Source of the DNA: Treponema denticola
Lineage (GTDB): Bacteria > Spirochaetota > Spirochaetia > Treponematales > Treponemataceae
NCBI RefSeq assembly: GCF_024181405.1
Contig: NZ_CP051302.1
Coordinates: 992,001-1,056,000 of the forward strand
Direction of reading: 5' to 3'
DNA: 64,000 bases
Shown here: in pieces, positions 51,760 to 59,746 of the stretch
Layout of the letters: each line of letters begins with the position of its first letter
Numbering within the stretch: position 1 is the first letter of the stretch
Notes under the pieces: model-generated
Databases searched by the model: none
What the model was told of the DNA's origin: nothing
What the model saw: the letters and a program-made list of their open reading frames with translations, nothing else
Program-made: the position numbers and the translations under genes

Positions 51760-51762
51760 TTT

Positions 51763-52062
51763 CTATTCGTTCATAACGAAAGGAAGCAATGCAACAGCTC
51801 TTGCACGCTTAATTTCAACGGCAAGTTTTCGCTGGTGTTTTGCACAAGTTCCGGTAATTCTTCTGGGAAGAATTTTACCTCTCTCGGTTATAAAGCGGCG
51901 TAAGGCATCCGGTTCTTTATAATCGATCTTTAACTTTTGTGCACAAAAGCGGCAAACCTTTTTGCGGTAAAAAGACCTACCCTTTCTTTTGTCTTCGCCT
52001 TCGCGAATATTTTCCTGCATGTTAGCTTCCATGTCTACATCATTCATTGTTTCGTCCGACAT
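51763..52062 (-). CDS. rpsR: Ribosomal protein bS18
   Basis: 99 residues: a roughly 30-residue acidic N-terminal extension, then the S18 core [19 protein letters not shown] and [27 protein letters not shown]. The Cys pair plus later Cys-His looks like the zinc-binding (C+) form. Ribosome site AAGGAG. Third gene of the rpsF operon. Confidence 0.97.
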   Translation of the reverse strand: MSDETMNDVDMEANMQENIREGEDKRKGRSFYRKKVCRFCAQKLKIDYKEPDALRRFITERGKILPRRITGTCAKHQRKLAVEIKRARAVALLPFVMNE

Positions 52063-52072
52063 TTAAATCTCC

Positions 52073-52579
52073 TTAAAATGGAATATTATCCAAATCTGAA
52101 TTTCCCATATCCGGCTGGTAATCATCATAAGAAGGCTCCTGTCTTCTTTGATAAGCAGAAGGTGCCTGATTTCCATCATTATACGAATTATTTCCACCGC
52201 CCTGATATGATCCTTGGCGCTGGGGTGCAGCCTGTGACTGTCCTCCCTGACCTGCCGAGCCGCCGACAAGCTGAATATTGTTAGCTACAATTTCAACCTT
52301 GCTGCGGGTTTGCCCGTCTTGCTCCCAACGGTTTTGCCTAAGCTCTCCGTCAATAGCAACCTGTTTACCTTTTACAAGGTACTGGTTTAGGGCTTCACCC
52401 TGCCGGCCCCAAAGAACCACGTCAAAAAAACTTGCTTCTTCGCTCCAGTCATCGCCTGTTTTTCGTCTTCTGTTGACAGCTATAGCAAAATTACAAACCG
52501 CAATACCGGAAGACGTATATTTAAGCTCAGCATCTCTAGTTAAGCGGCCTACCAATACTACATGGTTTATATCTGCCAT
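52073..52579 (-). CDS. ssb: Single-stranded DNA-binding protein
   Basis: 168 residues: OB fold (1-110; MADINHVVLVGRLTRDAELKYT, FFDVVLWGRQGEALNQYL), a Gln/Gly/Ser-rich linker (about 112-150) and an acidic tip ending DLDNIPF that recruits repair proteins. It sits between rpsF and rpsR, the common bacterial order. Confidence 0.98.
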   Translation of the reverse strand: MADINHVVLVGRLTRDAELKYTSSGIAVCNFAIAVNRRRKTGDDWSEEASFFDVVLWGRQGEALNQYLVKGKQVAIDGELRQNRWEQDGQTRSKVEIVANNIQLVGGSAGQGGQSQAAPQRQGSYQGGGNNSYNDGNQAPSAYQRRQEPSYDDYQPDMGNSDLDNIPF

Positions 52580-52591
52580 AAAGTCTCCTTT

Positions 52592-52873
52592 TTAGTCCTC
52601 TAAACGGACAAAAAGATAGGTCAACATCTGAGTGATCAGCTTAAAACGCTTGTCCAATTCAATCATTTTTGCAGGATCTGCTTCAATGTTGAAAAGAACA
52701 TAACGTCCCTTTGTCTTCTTTTTGATTTCATAAGCTAAATCCCGATCGCCGAAAGGCTCTTCAGACTTGATCTGAACACCGAAATCCGCCAGAATTGAAT
52801 GTAGAGCATCTATTCCCGGTTTATAGAGATCCTCTTCAACCGGAAAAACCGTCATAAGTTCATAGTTTCTCAT
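52592..52873 (-). CDS. rpsF: Ribosomal protein bS6
   Basis: 93 residues from ATG 52873, 4 nt after AGGAGGG (MRNYELMTVFPVEED is the classical start; the frame opens six codons earlier without a site). RYVLFNIEADPAKMIELDKRFKL is the RNA-binding edge. First gene of rpsF-ssb-rpsR-rplI. The leader has a strong hairpin that may bind S6:S18. Confidence 0.97.
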   Translation of the reverse strand: MRNYELMTVFPVEEDLYKPGIDALHSILADFGVQIKSEEPFGDRDLAYEIKKKTKGRYVLFNIEADPAKMIELDKRFKLITQMLTYLFVRLED

Positions 52874-52899
52874 GTTCCCTCCTATGGACACATTTCTGA

Positions 52900-52920
52900 G
52901 GCCCGCATTTTCTGCGAGCC
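52900..52920 (-). promoter_or_regulatory. rpsF leader hairpin, candidate S6:S18 site
   Basis: On the minus strand the 8-bp stem GGCTCGCA/TGCGGGCC with loop GAAAA starts a few bases after the predicted transcription start, with CCG next to the stem. S6:S18 leader motifs regulate this operon in many bacteria, but I cannot confirm the full motif. Confidence 0.5.
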
Positions 52921-52931
52921 GGAGTTTTCAT

Positions 52932-52960
52932 AGAATATCAAAAAATACTATCTTAGTCAA
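52932..52960 (-). promoter_or_regulatory. rpsF operon promoter
   Basis: On the minus strand -35 TTGACT (52955-52960), 17 bp, -10 TATTCT (52932-52937). Confidence 0.8.
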
Positions 52961-52985
52961 TACCCGGCTAAAACCTGCTAAAGTC

Positions 52986-53035
52986 TAGCATTTCATCATG
53001 CCGCATACTGTAGGCTTTAGCATTTCATCATGCCG
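52986..53035. repeat. 18-bp direct repeat duplicating the end of atpK
   Basis: TAGCATTTCATCATGCCG occurs at 52986-53003 and 53018-53035. The second copy is the last codons of atpK; the first is a non-coding duplicate downstream, 32 bp away. Confidence 0.8.
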
Positions 53036-53439
53036 AAGACCATTACGAAAAGAGCAACGGTTTCGCAAAGACCTACGATAGTAATGTACTGTACAAAGCC
53101 CTTTCCTGTTTCAGCCATAGCATCGGAACCTGAAGCAGAAGCCTTACCTTGAGCAATAGCAGATGCTGCGATAGAAACACCGCAAACAAGGCCTAAGCCC
53201 AATAAGAACCAATCGCTCTGGGATGATGTAAGCATCCTGTTCATAAGCAAGAAACCGTAAAGAGTCTGCGTAAGAGGAGCGCCTGCAAAGGCGACCAAAC
53301 TGAAGGGAGCGGGCTTGTTATTTAAATAACAGCGCTTCCATGCACCGATTGTTGACTGACCTGCAATTGCAAGACCGATTGCAGAACCGATAGCTGAAAT
53401 ACCCAACGCAGCAGCAGCACCAAAAAAACCAAAAGTCAT
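53017..53439 (-). CDS. atpK: V-type ATPase c (K) subunit
   Basis: 140 residues: four transmembrane helices in two hairpins, the rotor ring proteolipid. The ion-binding set of the Enterococcus hirae Na+ ring has matching residues: T57 and Q58 (PLTQTLYGF), Q97 (SAIAQGKA) and E126 (GLCETVAL). The first hairpin carries Gln rather than a carboxylate, so one ion per four helices. Together these suggest Na+ rather than H+ coupling. Last gene of the operon, 15 bp after atpI. Confidence 0.93.
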   Translation of the reverse strand: MTFGFFGAAAALGISAIGSAIGLAIAGQSTIGAWKRCYLNNKPAPFSLVAFAGAPLTQTLYGFLLMNRMLTSSQSDWFLLGLGLVCGVSIAASAIAQGKASASGSDAMAETGKGFVQYITIVGLCETVALFVMVFGMMKC

Positions 53440-53454
53440 ATCCTTCCTCCAAAT

Positions 53455-55317
53455 TTATTCGTTAAAGGGTTCATATTTAAAGCCCGACCAAGTCAAGCCT
53501 ACATGATTAGAGAATTCCAAGGTATTCAACCGAACACCGTGGACTATAACGGAAAGCACGTTCATAATATAGTTAAGACCGTGTCCGAACAATAAAAGTA
53601 AGACACCTGCAAAGATTATAAAGCCTCCTAAGGCAGGGCCGGCCATCTCGTTTACGGTTGCACTTATAGCGCCTCCGGCAAGACCTACAGCCCAAAGTCT
53701 TATGTAGCTCATAATATCTGCAAATACGTTTACTACACCCAAAAGCATATTGATAATGTTTTTTAAGCTTTCAACAATAGCCTGCCCTATTCCTTTAGAA
53801 TAGTTTGCAAAGATAAAGTTTAAAGCAAAACCCGCACCTATTGCAAGGAGAACGGCATTATTTATTGCATACTTTTGGGAATCTACAACAAGGTTTAAAA
53901 CCACAAAATACATTCCGCCAAGCATCGAAAGAGAACCTACATCGGCAAGAAATTTAGGGGACTTAATGTTCCTAAATAAGCTTACTACATGGGCTATCAT
54001 CAGCTGGGTTAAGCCTAGAGTAAAGCAAAGCAAAATCTGGTTTTGATTGCGTACATCCTCAGGGGTAAAGTTTGCAATCGCAGGTACAGCCAAGTTTTTA
54101 AGAAAAGGCGGTACAATTTCGGCAGACATACCAAACCAGTTACAAACCAAGGTACCCCAGATAACGGTCATAAGACCCAAATAGCCGAACATATAAAAAG
54201 CCGTAGGCACTTTTTGTTTTTTTGCCTTTGTTTTTAATATCAAGATAATTGAAATCAAGAACAAAACGGCACCGTAACCGGCATCCCCGAATATCATTGC
54301 AAAGAAAATTCCGAAAAAGAGCAGGAACCAAAGAGAGATATCCGGCTCAGTATAACCGGGAACCGTACCCAAAAAGTCGATTAAGGGAGCAATCAGATTT
54401 ACAATCTTATTACGCTTTATCTTTGTAGGTACAGGATCTTCTTCTTCAGGATCTTGAGAAATATAGGCCCAAGACTTTTCCTTTGCGAGGGAAGAAAGTT
54501 TTGCTTCATCTTCGCATGGAATATAACCTGTAAGCCAAACTAATTGAACTCTCTCTTCATCATCTTGATTTCCGAAATCTATTGTCTGCATACCATCATG
54601 CACAATCTCAAATTGAAGCTTCTTGGTAACAATTTCATCCAAGGCACGGAGAGAGTTTAAGTAGGCAGACATCTTTGTCATTTCCTGCTTGTAAGAAGAA
54701 ATCTTAGCCATTAAACTCTTAAGTTTTTCTTTTAAAGCCTTAACGGAAGTTTCAGGCAGTTTTAAAGGAATAATATCATGAGGCAAGTCAGCCGGAAGAG
54801 CATTTGTTTCGCTCCAGATTAAAAACCTTACCCCCGTTTTCCCCTTACCCACTAAAATAGTCTTAATATCTTCGGAAAGGGAAGAATAAGTTTTTAATGA
54901 GGTAGTTGCAGGAAAAAGATAGATACCTTTTTCTTCCAAGAAATTAAAATCGGCAGTATTTATTTCTCCCCACTCGGCATAAGAGGCTATTTCGCCTGAA
55001 AGCCTTGCAGATTCTTCCATATTGCTCTTATAAGAAGCAGTTAGGGACAGGACGGAATCTACAAAGGTAAGGGTATCTTCTTCGCTTAAAAGAGAGGGAG
55101 GCGTTACTCCTTTTTTCTCTTTTTTGGGAAGATATTCCGTTAAAAGGCTCATAGCAAGAGTTATATCGTTTTTTTCGGATCTTAGCTCGTTTATTAAAGT
55201 ACCGTTTGCAGGACGGTCTTCAATATGTAAAAGCCCTAATTTTCTTAAATCTTTTAAGGCATGACGCTGCTCTTTTTTTAAGACTAAAAGAGTTACTTTT
55301 TTCATTGGTACAATCAT
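53455..55317 (-). CDS. atpI: V-type ATPase subunit I (a)
   Basis: 620 residues. The cytoplasmic N-terminal half (to about 330) is helical and forms the peripheral-stalk contact; the C-terminal half has seven or eight transmembrane segments, including the [19 protein letters not shown] helix with the essential Arg. It makes the ion half-channels against the c ring. The start overlaps the atpD stop (ATGA). Confidence 0.95.
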   Translation of the reverse strand: MIVPMKKVTLLVLKKEQRHALKDLRKLGLLHIEDRPANGTLINELRSEKNDITLAMSLLTEYLPKKEKKGVTPPSLLSEEDTLTFVDSVLSLTASYKSNMEESARLSGEIASYAEWGEINTADFNFLEEKGIYLFPATTSLKTYSSLSEDIKTILVGKGKTGVRFLIWSETNALPADLPHDIIPLKLPETSVKALKEKLKSLMAKISSYKQEMTKMSAYLNSLRALDEIVTKKLQFEIVHDGMQTIDFGNQDDEERVQLVWLTGYIPCEDEAKLSSLAKEKSWAYISQDPEEEDPVPTKIKRNKIVNLIAPLIDFLGTVPGYTEPDISLWFLLFFGIFFAMIFGDAGYGAVLFLISIILILKTKAKKQKVPTAFYMFGYLGLMTVIWGTLVCNWFGMSAEIVPPFLKNLAVPAIANFTPEDVRNQNQILLCFTLGLTQLMIAHVVSLFRNIKSPKFLADVGSLSMLGGMYFVVLNLVVDSQKYAINNAVLLAIGAGFALNFIFANYSKGIGQAIVESLKNIINMLLGVVNVFADIMSYIRLWAVGLAGGAISATVNEMAGPALGGFIIFAGVLLLLFGHGLNYIMNVLSVIVHGVRLNTLEFSNHVGLTWSGFKYEPFNE

Positions 55318-55928
55318 AGAGCTTCATCCTTATGATGAACCTTTTCAAGGTTCTTTTTTGAAATCTTACCGCGAACAACAGCTGCAACCTGCTGATCTCC
55401 CAAATAAACCGTAATCTTCTTTATGTTTGCCCTAGTTGCGGGTATCTTAACCTTTTCAAAGAGGTTTACGCGCTGAGTGGTCGTTCTAAGCTCCGAATTC
55501 AATAGGCGGACTTGCTCGTCAAGCACCTTTGCCTCAAGGTCTAAGCTCAAAACTTCCTGCAATTTTTCGGCAGCCGTATCAACCCAAAGAGGAGTCTTAT
55601 AAAGATCATATTTAGAGCGTTCAAATTCCGCACCTGAAAAAACAGGAATACTCACTCCGGCAATATTTCCGGTTGAAGTTAAAAGCTCTTTTATCTTAAC
55701 CATCGAGGGCTGAAAAACATTTTGCTCGCCGAATACCGCTACCCAGTCTTCGAATTCGCGATGAAGGGCATCTCTGTGAAGCCTTACTTCTTTAGCCCTG
55801 GCTTCGATGGTGCGGATTTCGGTTTGAAGCTGCTGTTTTTTGAGTTGAAGAGTCGGCAAGTATCTTCTGTACATTTTTAAAGATTCTTTTTGATTCTTCA
55901 GCTCATTTTTTGTCAGTTTTATTGCCAT
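55314..55928 (-). CDS. atpD: V-type ATPase subunit D (central shaft)
   Basis: 204 residues, two long helices: [31 protein letters not shown] and a C-terminal helix through [19 protein letters not shown]. It is the rotor axle inside A3B3. It lies 10 bp after atpB and overlaps atpI. Confidence 0.95.
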   Translation of the reverse strand: MAIKLTKNELKNQKESLKMYRRYLPTLQLKKQQLQTEIRTIEARAKEVRLHRDALHREFEDWVAVFGEQNVFQPSMVKIKELLTSTGNIAGVSIPVFSGAEFERSKYDLYKTPLWVDTAAEKLQEVLSLDLEAKVLDEQVRLLNSELRTTTQRVNLFEKVKIPATRANIKKITVYLGDQQVAAVVRGKISKKNLEKVHHKDEAL

Positions 55929-55938
55929 AGCCTACCCT

Positions 55939-57234
55939 TTAGTTTGCCGGCCAGTACTTATTTACCAACTCGGATTTAATACCTGTTTCTTCACGGGTAA
56001 AGCATTCGGCAAGAATTTTCCAGCCTAGATTTAGGGCATCTTCAAGCGGAATGTTTACGGACAAGTCCATCATTCCCGATTCGAATTTTGCACCATATTT
56101 TAGGAGCTTTTCGTCCCATTCGCTCATCATAAAGCCCATGGACTTCTTTTCCAAGGTGTCTTTATATGAGGCATAGAGCTTAATCATATTGTCCATCAAT
56201 GCACGGTGGTCATCCCTGGTCTTACCGTTTACGTTTTGCTTTAATCGTGAAAGACTTCCGAAGGGCTCGATTCGTCCGTTTTTAAGATAGAACTGACCTT
56301 CGGTAATATAACCGGTGTTATCCGGAACGGGATGCGTTACGTCATCTCCGGGCATTGTTGTAACGGCCAAGACCGTAACGGAACCTGCGTCGGCAAAGTC
56401 TACAGCCTTTTCATAGCGGGCAGCAAGCTGACTGTAAAGGTCTCCGGGATAACCTCGGTTTGAAGGAACCTGTTCCTGAATAATGGCTATTTCTTTCATT
56501 GCATCTGCAAAGTTTGTCATATCTGTTAAAAGAACCAATACGTTCTTGCCCGCAATGGCAAATTTTTCTGCAACTGCAAGACACATATCCGGAATCATAA
56601 GGCACTCAACCGTTGGATCTGCTGCCGTATGAACGAACATGGCAGTGCGGCTCAAAGCACCGGCTTCTTCAAGGGTATCCTTAAAATAAAGATAATCGTC
56701 ATATTTTAAGCCCATTCCGCCCAAGATAATTACGTCAACCTCGGCCTGCATGGCTATTCGGGCTAAAAGTTCGTTATAAGGCTCACCGGAACTTGAAAAT
56801 ATGGGCAGCTTTTGAGAAACAACAAGGGTATTAAATACGTCAATCATCGGAATACCGGTTCTAATCATTCTGTTTGCAAGAATACGCTTTGAGGGGTTTA
56901 CCGAAGGGCCGCCTATGGGAATCATGTTATCCTTTAAAGCAGGGCCTGAATCCCGCGGATCGCCTGAACCGTTAAAAATACGGCCGAGCAAGTCTTCGGA
57001 ATAGCTTACCTGCATTTCCTTGCCTAAAAAGCGTATCTCATCTCCGGTTGAAACACCTCGGCCTCCTGCAAAAACCTGTAATGAAACCAAGTCTCCGTCA
57101 AGCTTATTAACTTCTGCAAGGGAGGCTCCGAAACGGGTTTGAACTTCAGCCAATTCTCCGTATGATACGCCGTCGGCCTTAACCGTAATAACCGAACCGT
57201 TAATAGATTCTATTTTACTATATACCTTTTTCAT
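55939..57234 (-). CDS. atpB: V-type ATPase subunit B
   Basis: 431 residues, the non-catalytic partner in the A3B3 head. Typical: [52 protein letters not shown] and [16 protein letters not shown]. The nucleotide P-loop is degenerate, as is normal for B. It begins 1 bp after the atpA stop. Confidence 0.97.
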   Translation of the reverse strand: MKKVYSKIESINGSVITVKADGVSYGELAEVQTRFGASLAEVNKLDGDLVSLQVFAGGRGVSTGDEIRFLGKEMQVSYSEDLLGRIFNGSGDPRDSGPALKDNMIPIGGPSVNPSKRILANRMIRTGIPMIDVFNTLVVSQKLPIFSSSGEPYNELLARIAMQAEVDVIILGGMGLKYDDYLYFKDTLEEAGALSRTAMFVHTAADPTVECLMIPDMCLAVAEKFAIAGKNVLVLLTDMTNFADAMKEIAIIQEQVPSNRGYPGDLYSQLAARYEKAVDFADAGSVTVLAVTTMPGDDVTHPVPDNTGYITEGQFYLKNGRIEPFGSLSRLKQNVNGKTRDDHRALMDNMIKLYASYKDTLEKKSMGFMMSEWDEKLLKYGAKFESGMMDLSVNIPLEDALNLGWKILAECFTREETGIKSELVNKYWPAN

Positions 57235-57235
57235 C

Positions 57236-59005
57236 TTACACCGCCTGCTTCAATAATTTTTTAGCTCTTTCGTCTAAGCTATCCGCTTTTTCGGCGATGT
57301 GCTTTTTAATTCCGTCTTCATGGGATTTAAATGCATCCGAGCCCCAAGGCGAGTAGTTATAGTCGATGAACATAAGTTTAAGTTTGCTGAAATAAGAGCG
57401 GGCTTCATCCTTTGAAACAAATTTAAATGAAGTACCCAAAATTTCAATCAAAATATTATATATGTGCTGTTGGCGCTCAACCGAAACTGCGTCGTCTACC
57501 TTATCAAAGGAGTTTTGCTGTAAGTAAACGGCATCGAGTAAGTCGCCTTTTAAGTAAATGATAAAGTCTTCTATACTTGTTCCTTCTTCACCTACAACCT
57601 TCATCATCTGCTCAACCTCGGTTCCGCGGCGTAAAAAGCTTCTTCCGTATTTGACTTGTTCTAAAGGAAGAACGCTGGGATATTTTGACCAAGAATCGAG
57701 GGGATGAATTGCCGGATACTTTCTGGCATCGGACCTTTCTCGTGAAAGGCCGTGGAAGGCTCCTACTACCTTTAGCGTGGCCTGAGTTACGGGCTCTTCA
57801 AAGTTACCGCCCGCAGGAGATACGGTTCCTCCGATTGTAACGGAACCCTTTGAACCGTCGCTTAGGCGGACAATACCGGCTCTTTCGTAGAAGGCGGCGA
57901 TGTAGGATTCGAGATAGGCAGGGAAAGCTTCTTCACCGGGTATTTCTTCCAAGCGGCCCGACATTTCTCGAAGAGCCTGAGCCCATCGGCTGGTAGAGTC
58001 TGCAAGAAGAAGAACGTCCAATCCCATTTGGCGATAGTATTCCGCGAGAGTTACGCCTGTATAAACCGAAGCTTCACGGGCTGCAACAGGCATTGAAGAC
58101 GTATTACAGATAATTATGGTTCGCTCCATGAGGGTTCGGCCCGTTTTGGGGTCTTTAAGCTCAGGAAATTCTGTAAGAGTTTCTACAACTTCACCGGCTC
58201 GCTCGCCGCAGGCTGCAATAATAACGATGTCGACATCGGCATTTCGGCTGGTAGCATGCTGTAAAACGGTTTTTCCTGCACCGAATGGACCGGGAATACA
58301 ATAGGTTCCGCCCTTGGCAACGGGGAAAAATGTATCCATTGTTCTCATCTTTGTAACCAAGGTTTCCGTCGGCTTTAAGCGCTCTGCATAACAGTCGATT
58401 GCACGTTTTACAGGCCACTTAAAACTCATGGTAAGAGGTATTACGTTTCCTCTTTCGTCTGTAACCTCTGCTATTGTATCGTCTACTGTATAATCGCCTT
58501 CAGATTTTATAGATTTTAATTTATAAGTTCCATACATGTTAAAAGGAATCATGATACGGTGGGTAAAACTGCCTTCAGGTACGGTTCCCAGCAAGTCTGC
58601 ACGCTTTAATGTGTCTCCTTCTTTAGCAGAGGGAGTAAAGTGCCATTTTGCCGTGCGGGAAAGGGCACTTAAGTAGATACCTCTTTCCAAAAAATAACCG
58701 GCTTGTTCAGCAAGCTCAGGCAAGGGATTTTGCAGCCCGTCATAAACTTGGCCTAAAAGACCGGGGCCCAACTCTACCGAAAGAAGATCTCCAGTAAACT
58801 CTACGATATCGCCGACCTTTATTCCCTTTGTAATTTCAAATACTTGAAGCTGAGCTACTTCCCCCCTGATACGGATTACCTCGCTTTTTAGTTTTTTTGA
58901 ACCAACCTCAACATAGCCTACCTCGTTAAGGGTAACCAAGCCTTCAAAAGCAACGCTTATCATGTTACCGTTAATACCGACTACTTTTCCTTTTGTTTTA
59001 GTCAT
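57236..59005 (-). CDS. atpA: V-type ATPase catalytic subunit A
   Basis: About 589 residues from ATG 59005, 7 nt after GGAG; the frame opens 24 codons earlier, but that part overlaps the leader hairpin. P-loop [11 protein letters not shown], the A-type insertion (about 120-180), and the catalytic Glu in CGERAGEV. It hydrolyses ATP in the peripheral V1 head. Operon order is A-B-D-I-K; the stalk subunits E, C and F (and G) are not found upstream or downstream here. Confidence 0.97.
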   Translation of the reverse strand: MTKTKGKVVGINGNMISVAFEGLVTLNEVGYVEVGSKKLKSEVIRIRGEVAQLQVFEITKGIKVGDIVEFTGDLLSVELGPGLLGQVYDGLQNPLPELAEQAGYFLERGIYLSALSRTAKWHFTPSAKEGDTLKRADLLGTVPEGSFTHRIMIPFNMYGTYKLKSIKSEGDYTVDDTIAEVTDERGNVIPLTMSFKWPVKRAIDCYAERLKPTETLVTKMRTMDTFFPVAKGGTYCIPGPFGAGKTVLQHATSRNADVDIVIIAACGERAGEVVETLTEFPELKDPKTGRTLMERTIIICNTSSMPVAAREASVYTGVTLAEYYRQMGLDVLLLADSTSRWAQALREMSGRLEEIPGEEAFPAYLESYIAAFYERAGIVRLSDGSKGSVTIGGTVSPAGGNFEEPVTQATLKVVGAFHGLSRERSDARKYPAIHPLDSWSKYPSVLPLEQVKYGRSFLRRGTEVEQMMKVVGEEGTSIEDFIIYLKGDLLDAVYLQQNSFDKVDDAVSVERQQHIYNILIEILGTSFKFVSKDEARSYFSKLKLMFIDYNYSPWGSDAFKSHEDGIKKHIAEKADSLDERAKKLLKQAV

Positions 59006-59050
59006 ATCATAACTCCAAATACTGTATAATAAAGCATAAATCCTAATTAT

Positions 59051-59087
59051 AAAAGTTACTTTGTAAAAAAAACACAAAGTAACTTTT
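59051..59087 (-). promoter_or_regulatory. Strong 14-bp hairpin in the atpA leader
   Basis: AAAAGTTACTTTGT and ACAAAGTAACTTTT pair perfectly around a 9-nt T-rich loop. The predicted transcription start lies at its outer edge, so the mRNA would begin in the stem. Confidence 0.75.
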
Positions 59088-59089
59088 AG

Positions 59090-59118
59090 ATTTTATCATA
59101 TAAATGAAAAATATGCAA
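59090..59118 (-). promoter_or_regulatory. V-ATPase operon promoter
   Basis: On the minus strand -35 TTGCAT, 17 bp, then TGATAAAAT, an extended -10 (TAAAAT at 59090-59095). Confidence 0.7.
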
Positions 59119-59149
59119 GAAAAAAAAATCAAAAATCTTAAAAATAGAA

Positions 59150-59686
59150 TTAAATTTTTTCGCTGTCATATTCTATGAGAGTCTTTACAGGCAAATCCCC
59201 GAGAACCTTGCTATAATTTAAAAAGGGTAAACCTACAACTCCGCAAAAACCTACAACTTTTGCCCCGCCCTCTTCTAAAATACTCCGGGCTGCATTTAAA
59301 GTTCCTCCTGTGGCAATAAGGTCGTCTAAAAGAAGGACGTTTTGACCTTTTACTACATCGGTTTTATGAACCTCAACAGAGGCTTGCCCATACTCAAGGG
59401 CATAAGAGGCAGAATAAGTTTCTCCGGGGAGTTTTCCTTTCTTTCTGATTAAAATAAGAGGTATTCCCATTTTATAGGCAAAGGGGGCAGCAAATATAAA
59501 GCCCCTGGCCTCAATGGCGGCAACAGCATCTATCTCTTTATCCTTGTACATTTCCGTCATCTTATCAAGGCAATAGCTAAAAACTTCCGGATTAACCAAA
59601 ATACCGGTAATATCATAAAAAAGGATTCCCTTTTTAGGGAAGTCCGGAACACGCCTTATGGCTGCATCTATTATTTTATCTTTCAT
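59150..59686 (-). CDS. apt: Adenine phosphoribosyltransferase
   Basis: About 178 residues from ATG 59686 (MKDKIIDAAIRRVPDFPKKGILFYDIT, the standard start). PRPP loop VLLLDDLIATGGT, plus AAIEARGFIFAAPFA. It salvages adenine to AMP. No ribosome site; the ATG lies 7 nt after a -10 and should give a leaderless mRNA. Upstream of the V-ATPase promoter on the same strand. Confidence 0.97.
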   Translation of the reverse strand: MKDKIIDAAIRRVPDFPKKGILFYDITGILVNPEVFSYCLDKMTEMYKDKEIDAVAAIEARGFIFAAPFAYKMGIPLILIRKKGKLPGETYSASYALEYGQASVEVHKTDVVKGQNVLLLDDLIATGGTLNAARSILEEGGAKVVGFCGVVGLPFLNYSKVLGDLPVKTLIEYDSEKI

Positions 59687-59693
59687 GATGAAC

Positions 59694-59722
59694 AGTCTAC
59701 ACCTTATTTTTGCAATGGTCAA
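59694..59722 (-). promoter_or_regulatory. apt promoter, leaderless type
   Basis: On the minus strand -35 TTGACC (59717-59722), 17 bp, -10 TAGACT (59694-59699), then GTTCATC and ATG 59686. Confidence 0.75.
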
Positions 59723-59746
59723 TAGGAAGATATTATTTTATAAGTC

